Part shown: positions 21,618 to 31,574 of the stretch, piece by piece
How positions within the stretch are numbered: position 1 is the stretch's first letter
Layout: the number at the start of each line of letters is the position of its first letter
NCBI GenBank assembly: GCA_958510875.1
Contig: OY294068.1
Coordinates: 77,867,978-77,931,977, forward strand
Direction of reading: 5' to 3'
DNA length: 64,000 bases
From: Endomychus coccineus
Lineage: Eukaryota > Arthropoda > Insecta > Coleoptera > Endomychidae
Notes under the pieces: generated by a model
What the model saw: only the letters and a program-made list of their open reading frames with translations
The model's database searches: none
What the model was told of the DNA's origin: nothing
Position numbers and translations under genes: made by a program

Positions 21618-23850
21618 TATACAATGTGCATAACCATAGTTGAGACGATTGCGCCGTTCATTTCAAGTGTTATTTTTAACATCCAGCCTCAGTTTTTCAA
21701 ATGAAATTGTAATATTTTATTGAACCGTAATGACAGAAGTCTTTTTCTGGTTATAAATATTTATCACACGAATACTTTATTTAATACGCAGAAGTGTCCG
21801 CCGAAGTTCTTATTCTAAAATTAAGTAAGGTTTATTATGGGCCTTGAACTATACCGTATAGTTCTCTGTGTTGTATGGAAGTAAGGTCATATAGAGTCAA
21901 GAATGATAATAATGTGCATGTGAGACAGGTGCCAGTATAGAACTTACAATTATAAAATACATTATGTAGCGTGTAGACTAGTTGAATAAAATTTTAAAAT
22001 AACATAATAAACGTCTTTGATTACCTGTTTCTCAATCATTTCCAATATTAGTCTGTTGCTACTATCATAACCGCAGAAGTGTCGGAAAGCGAAAAATTGT
22101 CTTAACAAATGTGAGGGAAGTTAGTGATCGATTGATCAAAAAACATCTGTGATAAATAGCAAAAGTTCCTAGATCGGACACTGCGAGCGCTAGCATTACG
22201 CCAACATTCGACTCCGCGCCGCCCTCGAACTTGCGACATGGTTTGATATTCCGTGGAATATAAAATTATTACAGTATTTCTGAAACTTTCAGATTTTCGT
22301 TAATTCCTTAGAAAGAGCTGCTTGTTCAATTTTTGGTTATGTTTAGCTTTTTTTCTGTTTATAGAATTTGGGGATATATTAGTATGAGTTGCTAATGTAA
22401 TCTTTTGGATTTCAAAATCCGCTCATCTAGAACCTCTGCTTTTTAGTGTCTCAACAATATTTTTCTCCAGTTTTAAGAAATTGTTGGAAAAAATATGCGA
22501 TCATATTTGACTTTTAGATTAGTTAATTGTGCTCATTCAATAATGATAATAAAATTCCGGAAGAATAGCAGTTTGAAGCAAGTTTTCTCAGTTCAGCTAT
22601 ATTATTAATATGTAGAAAGTGTAACATATCTCTTCCGCAATGAAGGAAGGAAGTTGTGTTGGAATTGCATGGTCTATTTTGTTACATTCTGTAGAATGCA
22701 CGAAAAAATCTGAGAACAATAGCAAACATTCGCTATTGCATTGTTAGTCAGAATCAGGAAGGTAAAGTGTCTGTTTGTCAGATTTGGGGATACTCTTGAC
22801 CTATCCTGCTTATCTGTGTCCATTCTCAAGTATTAGAGGTTAATAAGAAGGATGGATCCGTGTTGAGAATATTGGATACTTAATGAAAAAAATTGCGAAT
22901 TTGATTGAAAGAAATTACGATAAATCAATGTAACAAAAGCTCTTCCAAAGATGTTTTCGCTTAATTAATGTGTAAATAGTTGAAAATGTAATCTTCTTCC
23001 CAAGAAGTGTACCGAACTACCACTATCGGTAAATATTCCAAGAGAAAATGTGCATATATAGGTACGGAACGTTTTTTCCGGAGATTTTTCTTTTTTATCT
23101 TTCTATGTCTCCAAACTGAAATTAACATTGGCATGAATGATAACCTTATTCAGAAGTACTTCAAGACAACTGAATAATTCATTATCGTTTATCAACAATA
23201 TTCATTCTAACATTAATTTCAATTTGAGGGGAAAGAAACACGATAATTATTTAAACCTTAACCTCACTCGCCATAATAATACCATTACATTCAGAATAGA
23301 TTGAAAACCTACATTCACAAATACAAATATCGCTGATTCTTCCTATAGTTTTCCCGTAGCCACAAATAACTAGCAGCATACAATTCAATGACGCATACAG
23401 CTTTTCACTCTCTCTCTCTCCCTGCAGACTCCAATGAAGAATTCAATATAATTAAGGTTACAGCTATTAACAATGAATTTCATTCTTAATTATATCGAAA
23501 TTGATTAATAGAAAAAAATTCACTGATTTTCGCAACTCTTGTCACCATGTGTTGATTACGAACGGAAAATATTGAATCTTTTGTATTATTAAAGGAAGGC
23601 ATTCAGTTCAATGGGCATGGCACTATCATTTTTCAGAATTAGGTATCAACATATTATCGAACAAATCTTAATGAAATGGTAGTTTTCACCAAAATATATT
23701 GATTACTACAATATATCGAATTCACGTTAATTGTTTCTAAGAAATATTTCTTTTTCAAGCGTTTTATCAATATATTTTTGTGACAATTACCATTTCGTGT
23801 TCAATTGCATTCAATATGCAAAAATAGATTCTTTTGAAATACTGTGTATG
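21618..23850. other. No gene recognised
   Basis: AT-rich intergenic sequence. A segment near 22,080-22,150 (GCGAAAAATTGTCTTAACAA, then GTTAGTGATCGATTGATCA) has a diverged direct copy near 62,475-62,550, so it is probably an old dispersed repeat. A short CT run is at about 23,407-23,422. Confidence 0.4.
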
Positions 23851-23855
23851 TTCTA

Positions 23856-24484
23856 TGTTTTAAATTGATAAAACACTGCAGGTTGTAAATCTGCTTATCA
23901 ACTTATATACTTCTTGTTATGTGATGAATGATGATGTTCGGATGTATACGGTGAAATTGATTCAAACTCGATGTAAATTAAAATAATACTATATTTACAA
24001 TATGTACAAGTTTGGTGTATAATGTTGATGTTAATGATATGATGATGTTAATATAGATGATGTACGTTCAGTTATAAGTTTTTAAGTGAATTGAATAATG
24101 TCGCCTCAACTTCAACTACCTAGACCTATCTTCTCCCTTCAGGGTAGGGGTTTCTCGAATGTTCGTGATCGTAAACAAAGTAGTCAGACAGATGTTGGAA
24201 ATACCTATTATAAACAATTTGCATTCTTCCGAATTATATAAATGAGATATTTTCAATATTGCTTTGAAACATTTGGCAGTTCTATATCTAATGTACATTC
24301 CTGAACAGATGAATAAGATTATCGAATAACCAGGTACTAGGGTTGTTATTGTGACAAATAAGAGTTGCAAATGTACAACGTAACAAATAAATATACATGA
24401 ATAAGTGAATGCTGATTGATAAAGGAATAACAGTAATAATAATAAATGATATAATATTAACCTAAAGATTGGCGATCTTTAACA
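23856..24484 (-). repeat. 3' LTR of the BEL/Pao element
   Basis: 629 bp, TG...CA boundaries. Matches the other LTR except at about 24,172 (A here, G there). The 84-aa frame at 24,116-24,370 also occurs in the other LTR and is not considered a gene. Confidence 0.93.
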
Positions 24485-24497
24485 TGCCGCCCTCCTT
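24485..24497 (-). other. Polypurine tract
   Basis: On the element strand this reads AAGGAGGGCGGCA immediately before the 3' LTR, the expected place and composition for the plus-strand primer. Confidence 0.75.
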
Positions 24498-24605
24498 GAA
24501 AGATACTGAGCTTTCAAGATTAAGAATACAACTAACTAACTAATCAACTAATAAAAGTTCATAAACACACAACACACAAAAAAAATGTCCGCACATATAT
24601 GTCTG

Positions 24606-27600
24606 TTATGGTTGGTCAGTGACCATAGGTAAAATACATATCTTTGCCACGGCACGTTTAACTACACCAGTCTGAGTTTTAACACTTGCTACACGTGTGA
24701 TGCCGTCCGATCCAGGATAGATGTCTACTATTCGGCCTAAGCTCCATTTTAGTATAGGTAGTCTATCTTCACGCAATAGTACCATTGCCCCGGGTTTTAA
24801 CGACTCTGATGAAGTTTTCCACTTGGTGCGAGTTTGCAGCTCTGAAATGTAGTCCTTACTCCATCGCTTCCAGTAATGTTGCGCCATGCTTTGCATGCGT
24901 TGATGGACCGATAATCTATTTTCTGGTATGTGTGCCATAGATGGGTCAGGAAGTGCTGTCAGAGGTCTTCCAATCAAAAAATGTGCTGGGGTTAAGGGTT
25001 CAAGATCGTTTGGATCAGATGACATTGGATATAAAGGACGGGAATTAAGGACTGCTTCAATTTGGGCTAAAACTGTGTACATATGTTCAAAGGTCAGATG
25101 CGCATCACCTATGACTCGTTTTAAATGAGCCTTGGTTGATTTAATACCCGCCTCCCAAAGGCCGCCAAAATGAGGAGACCGGGGCGGAATGAAATGCCAA
25201 GATATCCCTTCTCGTTGTAAATTATCAATTATTTTTGCTTTATTCGTTTCGGCTGTGAAGAATTTATGAAGTTCCTTCATCTCGGTATTTGCACCGACGA
25301 AGTTAGTGCCATTGTCAGAATGAATATTTAGTGGTTTACCTCTTCTAGAAATAAACCGTTTTAGAGTTGATAAAAAACTGTCTGTTGTTAAATCTGTCAC
25401 TAGTTCAAGATGTACGGCCTTTGTGACAAAACATATAAATAAACATAAGTAAGACTTTATTAATTTGTAGCCCCGACCTCCCTTATCTTTCAGTAAAAAT
25501 GGCCCAGCGTAGTCTACGCCGGTATGAAAAAATGGAGGGGCTGGAGCTATTCGCGATTTTGGTAATTGACCCATAATTGGGTTAATACCCTGAGGATTAG
25601 TTCGAAAACAAACAAGACAATCGTGGACAATCTTCTTTGTAAGGTTGCGACCTGATATGGGCCAAAACTTATCTCGCAAAGAGGCAAGTAGTGCTTGAGG
25701 CCCACAATGTAATAATCTGTGGTGCTCATGCGTAGCTATCATTTTTGTTAATTTATGATTCGAGCACAGTAAAATAGGGTGTTTTTTGCCAAACATGAAA
25801 TCTGATTTCTGCAAACGGCCTCCAACTCTGAGGACACCCTCGTTATCAATAAAGGGACTTAGTGACAGAAGCTTACTCTTTGAATTCAATTGTTTGTCTG
25901 TCTTTAAGCTATTAATGTCTTTTTTAAAGGTGTATTGTTGAGAGGCTTTGATTAATTTCGTGAATGCATTGTTCAATTCGCATTCGTTTTCTTCAATAGA
26001 ATAATTGTGTCGTGTTTTATTGCATTCTTCCAATTCCCAGAACTTTGTGACTTGTTGCTGAAGAGAGTCTTCTATTGCTAAGTTTACATGAGACTTTATA
26101 ATGTTGGCGGAATAATTAGAACAATGCATGTGACCACCAATAACCCAACCGAGTTGTGTTTTATGAATTATTGGGCCGTTGTTGCCTAATTTTATTTGTC
26201 CTACACAGAGCAATTCCCAGAATATACCTGCTCCTAATAGCATGTCAATTTTGTCAGATATATTAAAGTTAGGATCTGCTAGGAATATGTTTCCGAGAAT
26301 ATTTACATTTTCCCTATCGAATGTTACGGCAGGTATATTACTTGTTATATTAGGTAAAATTGAGCAAGTAACGATATTTTGATAATTGTTGTACATAGAC
26401 TGAATCTTAATGGTAGTTCTATAATTGGCATTGGATGTAGTTTGATTTACTCCACAAATTGATAAATTGAATTTAGATTTTGGCAGTTTCAACTTATTGC
26501 ACATTTCTTCCGTGATAAAGTTTGTTTGTGCACCGGGGTCTAGTAAAACCCTGCAAATATGGGCATGTCCATTATGATCAAATATTTTTAAGCATGCTGT
26601 AGATAGGAGTGCTTGGGTGTTATGTTGGGTGAATGAGTGATTTACTATAGCCCCGTCATTTTGCTGACTGGTTGATTGTATGATAGAATTGCTTGCAGAT
26701 TGTGGTAGTTGTGAATTTTCTGCTAATCTTTCCTCGGGTCTGGTATCTGTTTCAATATGTAAAAGAGTATGATGACGTTTATTGCATTTCTTGCAACTAT
26801 TAGATGTACAGTTTTTTGTTATATGGTTATTTTTGAGGCAGTTCAAGCACAGATTTGCCTTTCTCGCTTGCAAAATGCGTGAATTTATTGATGAGTTCAT
26901 AAATGTTGTGCAATAATATATCGAATGATTGCCCTTACATATTACACAATTACAATTTTTTTGAGAACTGAAGTATGTGTTACTTTGTTGCTTGTAACTA
27001 CAATTTGTCTTGCCTTTTGTATAATGACTATCATCGTTTCGTTCAATACATTCTAAAATGTCGCACCTTCGTTTTAAGAAGTCTTTAAGATGACTAATTT
27101 TGACGGAATTTGATGGTTTGAATGATTCCCATTCTTTCCTAGTAAATCGGTCGAATTTATTGCAAAGAATGTAAATAATTAGTGTGTCCCAATATTCCAC
27201 GGGCTCTCCTAATGCCTGTAATGCACGCATATGTTTTGAACTATCGTCCAACAATTGACGTAAAGCTCCTCTAGATTCCCTGTTAATTACAGGTAGATTA
27301 AATAAAGCCTTCACATGATTGTTCACTATTAATTGTTTGTTTTCGAATCTTTCTCGTAAGAGTTTCCAAGCAATATTATAATTACCTTCGGATACCTCCA
27401 ATGAATGAATGACTAAGGCGGCTTCGCCTTTTAATGATGAACGTAAATAATAAAATTTGTGTACTTCGGAAATATCCCTATTTTCATGTATCATATTATT
27501 AAATGTGTCGTGAAATTCTAACCACTGATCATAAGAACCGTCAAAGGTAGGTAACTTGATAGTTGGTAAAGTAAATTTTATAGAATTGTTATTTGATGAT

Positions 27601-27935
27601 GATGGAAATTTTGAACTATTATGTTCTATTTTCAGTTGTCCTAACAATGTCACAGCACGGGCATTTGAAAGATAATATAAATTCTCAAATTCTATTGCGC
27701 ACTGTAGCTCCCTTTCTGTTTCATCTTTATCTGTCAGTAAATTCTCTAAATCGTATTGTAACTCATTGAATTCAGTTAAGAAATGTTTTATGTTCTTATG
27801 TCTTTCTGATAATTCATTAATTGATAGTTCGGAAGCATTTGAATCGAAATTATTTAGATATGTTTCAAATCTTGTTAATTGAGAGATCAGCATGGATCTT
27901 TGTTTGATGATGTCTTTGACCTTTGATTTGGACAT
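24606..27935 (-). CDS. BEL/Pao Gag-protease-integrase polyprotein without RT/RNase H
   Basis: 1109 codons, open from the Met at 27,935. In order: an N-terminal helical, charged region (1-120); a DUF1759-type Gag segment starting at FDGSYDQWLEF (131 on); Cys/His knuckles (about 329-395, e.g. CVICKGNHSIYYC and CLNCLKNNHITKNC); and an aspartic-protease-like segment with LLDPGAQTNFI, where Asp466 is followed by Pro rather than the usual Ser/Thr. Then come MLLGAGIFWELL and QLGWVIGG, and the start of the polymerase at FWELEE (about 632). It then jumps near residue 652 (about 25,975-25,990) to the segment normally found after RNase H (LLSLSPFIDNEGVLRVGGRL). An H-H-C-C integrase finger follows (about 729-775), then the catalytic triad Asp808, Asp874 and Glu928 (GGLWEAG), and a DUF5641-like tail. 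The whole reverse transcriptase and RNase H are missing, but the frame is kept. Complete relatives are usually several hundred residues longer. Confidence 0.92.
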   Translation of the reverse strand: MSKSKVKDIIKQRSMLISQLTRFETYLNNFDSNASELSINELSERHKNIKHFLTEFNELQYDLENLLTDKDETERELQCAIEFENLYYLSNARAVTLLGQLKIEHNSSKFPSSSNNNSIKFTLPTIKLPTFDGSYDQWLEFHDTFNNMIHENRDISEVHKFYYLRSSLKGEAALVIHSLEVSEGNYNIAWKLLRERFENKQLIVNNHVKALFNLPVINRESRGALRQLLDDSSKHMRALQALGEPVEYWDTLIIYILCNKFDRFTRKEWESFKPSNSVKISHLKDFLKRRCDILECIERNDDSHYTKGKTNCSYKQQSNTYFSSQKNCNCVICKGNHSIYYCTTFMNSSINSRILQARKANLCLNCLKNNHITKNCTSNSCKKCNKRHHTLLHIETDTRPEERLAENSQLPQSASNSIIQSTSQQNDGAIVNHSFTQHNTQALLSTACLKIFDHNGHAHICRVLLDPGAQTNFITEEMCNKLKLPKSKFNLSICGVNQTTSNANYRTTIKIQSMYNNYQNIVTCSILPNITSNIPAVTFDRENVNILGNIFLADPNFNISDKIDMLLGAGIFWELLCVGQIKLGNNGPIIHKTQLGWVIGGHMHCSNYSANIIKSHVNLAIEDSLQQQVTKFWELEECNKTRHNYSIEENECELNNAFTKLIKASQQYTFKKDINSLKTDKQLNSKSKLLSLSPFIDNEGVLRVGGRLQKSDFMFGKKHPILLCSNHKLTKMIATHEHHRLLHCGPQALLASLRDKFWPISGRNLTKKIVHDCLVCFRTNPQGINPIMGQLPKSRIAPAPPFFHTGVDYAGPFLLKDKGGRGYKLIKSYLCLFICFVTKAVHLELVTDLTTDSFLSTLKRFISRRGKPLNIHSDNGTNFVGANTEMKELHKFFTAETNKAKIIDNLQREGISWHFIPPRSPHFGGLWEAGIKSTKAHLKRVIGDAHLTFEHMYTVLAQIEAVLNSRPLYPMSSDPNDLEPLTPAHFLIGRPLTALPDPSMAHIPENRLSVHQRMQSMAQHYWKRWSKDYISELQTRTKWKTSSESLKPGAMVLLREDRLPILKWSLGRIVDIYPGSDGITRVASVKTQTGVVKRAVAKICILPMVTDQP

Positions 27936-28179
27936 TATGAAGTTCTAGCACAAGCAGAAAGCAGGAATAACAGGATATGATAAAGAGAGGATAACTTACA
28001 GGTTACACAGAAGCTGCTCCTTGGTAGCGTGTCGATGTTTCTCTACGTTGTGTTGATGTGATAGGACCCAATTCGGTGATGAACTATGTGTTTTCTTCAC
28101 GATGTAGTGTCGAAGTGACCTAATTTTGGCACTGAATGTATGATGAATTTTCACTAATGTTTCACTGTTCCGTAATATC

Positions 28180-28194
28180 CGGCTCGAAGGACCA
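28180..28194 (-). other. Primer-binding site
   Basis: Immediately inside the 5' LTR the element strand reads TGGTCCTTCGAGCCG. The TGG start fits pairing with a tRNA 3'-CCA end. The particular tRNA is not assigned. Confidence 0.65.
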
Positions 28195-28823
28195 TGTTTT
28201 AAATTGATAAAACACTGCAGGTTGTAAATCTGCTTATCAACTTATATACTTCTTGTTATGTGATGAATGATGATGTTCGGATGTATACGGTGAAATTGAT
28301 TCAAACTCGATGTAAATTAAAATAATACTATATTTACAATATGTACAAGTTTGGTGTATAATGTTGATGTTAATGATATGATGATGTTAATATAGATGAT
28401 GTACGTTCAGTTATAAGTTTTTAAGTGAATTGAATAATGTCGCCTCAACTTCAACTACCTAGACCTATCTTCTCCCTTCAGGGTAGGGGTTTCTCGAATG
28501 TTCGTGATCGTGAACAAAGTAGTCAGACAGATGTTGGAAATACCTATTATAAACAATTTGCATTCTTCCGAATTATATAAATGAGATATTTTCAATATTG
28601 CTTTGAAACATTTGGCAGTTCTATATCTAATGTACATTCCTGAACAGATGAATAAGATTATCGAATAACCAGGTACTAGGGTTGTTATTGTGACAAATAA
28701 GAGTTGCAAATGTACAACGTAACAAATAAATATACATGAATAAGTGAATGCTGATTGATAAAGGAATAACAGTAATAATAATAAATGATATAATATTAAC
28801 CTAAAGATTGGCGATCTTTAACA
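28195..28823 (-). repeat. 5' LTR of the BEL/Pao element
   Basis: 629 bp, same boundaries as its partner, followed outside by the TTCTA duplication. It contains the second copy of the 84-aa LTR reading frame (28,455-28,709), which is not a gene. Confidence 0.93.
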
Positions 28824-28828
28824 TTCTA

Positions 28829-30695
28829 TTTACGGGAATGAGAAAAATTACTTATCAGGTTTATTATGAAGGTAATAGTTAGTAGAAAAAAGCATACGAA
28901 AAAAAATTAAGTAACTTTAATGCGGTTTATTTATCAATTTCTTAATTATAATATGTTTTGAATTTTACGACAACGGAAAATTATAAACAATGTTTCAAAC
29001 ACTGGCTCTCGTTTAGTGTGTCTGTGTCTGGACCTTATCTGCTACCTGACGTGCCTCTCCTACCTTCTCTTCGATAAGTTCGTTGATTTCCTCATCGTAC
29101 TGTGGGTTAATAAGTAAATTTTCTCCTAAACACTTCGAAACTCGATCTGAAACAGAGTTAGTTCCCATTCGCACCTCATACATTCTTACCAAGTGGACAT
29201 GCCTACACAAGGTATTCTTCACTGCATATTCAGGACACTCACACTGAGCATTGGTACTCTGCAGTATAGTTCTCGCATATTTGCGTTGAATTTTCCGTAT
29301 ATGTAGTGTTATCTTTTAACGACTTCACCTTAAATGGTCCATATTTCTGAAAGTCGTCGTTTACCTCCACATTGTTCTTAGACGCCTCTGCTGTCTTGTG
29401 AGCTTTCGATATTATTCGGTCTTGGTAGCTATTTGCAATTTGCCGTTCAATAACTAATTTGTTTTCCACATTTTTATGTCTAACAGGTCGTAGATTGTGT
29501 CCAGAAGCTTCTCGATAGTTACCCTTGCATTTTCTTCAGCTGCTCAGTCATTTAGGTTGTTTAAAGTTTACATTCTCTTGTTTGTGTTGATTGCTGAAGT
29601 TCTCCTATAACAGTATGCTCACATTTGAATTTTTCCTCCATTCTGAAAATAACATCTACAATGAAAAAGCTGCTATCATGACGTGGGTGATTGTCTAAAC
29701 CTGGATGCTGGCTCACCCTAAACTAGGAATTTCGCCGAATCCTGAATAGTCCCAAGTGCAGGTAGGGTTCTTTAAATTGCGCTGAATTAAGATCCTGTAC
29801 CTGTTTCAACACTAAAACAGAATGTAAGTTATTTGTTCGAGTATTTACCATTTCATGAAGAATTCTGCTTTCCCATCAATATACGTTTCTCTAACATAAT
29901 TTTGTTCTATGAGTGAAAAAATCGCGACGTTAGCTTCAAACCCCCAAATAAATTATCTCATATTTTGTTCAATGCTATATCTAAAACAATAGATAGTTTG
30001 ATAATCCAGAATTCTTATCTATGTTCATGTTTAAAGTGTCATAACTTCTACTTTAGTAGATCAAGTCGTAATATATAAATTAGATATATGAAACAGTATA
30101 ATTCAACATTTGTCGAGGTATTAGCCTGGAAAGTGATTGTTGAACATCTAGTAGAATCTAAGTAATACTAACTGCTGTTTATGTATAAAATAGATATAGG
30201 TAAGGCTTGTACCTAATAGAGATTAAACATTACGATATAATAAGTATTAGATATTCATCACACGTGAACAATGTATCTTTCATCAAAGATGTATTTCTCC
30301 ATTTAATGGCTATTTCCATTGTACTCAGAAATGATGCAAACATTTTGAAAATTAAAAGGTATATTCTTTTTAAATGAAGGCGATTTCACAAGATATCTAA
30401 AGAAACTGAGTTACTACTCTATATTACAAATACAAATTGAAAAGGGCAATTTACTATTATCATGATTAACATTGAATTTCTAGTAGTATCATCAGGCTTT
30501 TATACCTGATGAAAAAGAAATGTAACAAATCTCTACAATCTCATTTCGACAGGTGTTTGAACGAAACCAAAAACCAACATTTTCAAAACAACAAAACGCA
30601 AACATCACTTCATCATAAGGATCTCCATTCATCCCTAGCTTAAGAACTGTCACTAAATCCCAAGAATAGGAAACAAACAATTGTACGTTCAAATA
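28829..30695 (-). pseudogene. SWIM-finger relic unit, copy A of a tandem duplication
   Basis: Minus-strand pieces at 29,013-29,222 and 29,239-29,469 encode parts of one protein. ERQIANSYQDRIISKAHKTA is followed by YGPFKVKSLKDNTTYT, and, across a frameshift, by the SWIM-type pattern C-x-C-x9-C-x-H (QCECPEYAVKNTLCRHVH) and HLVRMYE. SWIM fingers of this sort occur in transposon-related (for example MULE-type) proteins. Relative to copy B it lacks about 27 bases before the finger and has frame breaks. Farther right, 30,240-30,690 matches 35,660-36,160 of copy B. The BEL element sits immediately beside it. No catalytic domain is visible. Confidence 0.55.
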
Positions 30696-31574
30696 TTTAA
30701 ATGTATGGTTTCTTAATTTTACAATTACATTACTCTTATAATTAGATTTTGAAATAAATAGTAGGTAATGATTTCTAGAAGATACCCAAATTGTAAATAA
30801 CATACTAGCTTATGAAGGTAATAATTGAAAAAAGTATATGAAAAAAAAATTGGTTAATTTTAGTCTACTTTATTTATCAAGTTCTTAATTATAATATGTA
30901 TATACAAATTGACAACTACATCCTACAATAAGTTCATATTTTGAATTTTACGATAACTGACAATTATAGACAATGTTCAGTCTGAACATTCTGTACAATT
31001 AAGTGAACATACTGAAAATTCTCTCGTTTACTTTTGTATCTGGACCTCATCTGCCACCTGATTTGTCTCTCGTACCTTCTCTTTGATAAATAAATTGATT
31101 TCCTCATCCTACTGTGTGTTAATAAGTTTTTCCTGAACACTTTGAAACTTGATCTAAAACAGAGTTAGTTCTCATTCGCTCCTCATACATTCTTACCAAG
31201 TGGACATGCCTACACAAGGTATTCTTCACTGCATATTCGCGATACTCACACTGGTAGCGATGAATACAAATTTTGCATTGGTACTCTTCAGTATAGTTCT
31301 CGCATATTTGCGTTGAATTTACAGTATATGTTATGTTAGGATCTCTTAACAACTTCACCTTAAATGGTCCGTATTCCTGAGAGTCGTCTTTCACCTACCT
31401 CTACATTGTTCTTAGACGCCTCTGCCTTCTCGTGAGCTTTCGATATTATTCGGTCATGGTAGCTGTTCGCAATTTGTCGTTCAATAACCTAATTCATTTT
31501 CCACATTTGTATGCCTAATAGGTCGTCGATTGTGTCCAGTAGTTTCTCAATAGTTACCCTCGCATTTCTTATCA

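Larger units (their letters stand above)
23856..28823 (-). mobile_element. Young BEL/Pao LTR retrotransposon lacking reverse transcriptase
   Basis: Two 629-bp LTRs (23,856-24,484 and 28,195-28,823) begin TGTTTTAAATTG and end GATCTTTAACA. I saw a single difference between them (GTAAAC versus GTGAAC). TTCTA flanks both ends (23,851-23,855 and 28,824-28,828), the 5-bp duplication usual for BEL/Pao. The element reads on the minus strand. A TGG-starting primer-binding site follows the 5' LTR directly, and a purine tract precedes the 3' LTR. The internal region has one intact 1109-codon ORF with Gag, protease and integrase but without reverse transcriptase or RNase H. Near-identical LTRs imply recent insertion, so it was probably copied with enzymes supplied in trans. 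Confidence 0.93.

Noticed and set aside
24116..24370. 84-aa open frame in the left LTR, identical to that at 28,455-28,709
   Set aside because: It lies wholly inside both LTR copies, has no recognisable domain, and its repetition is explained by the LTR pair.
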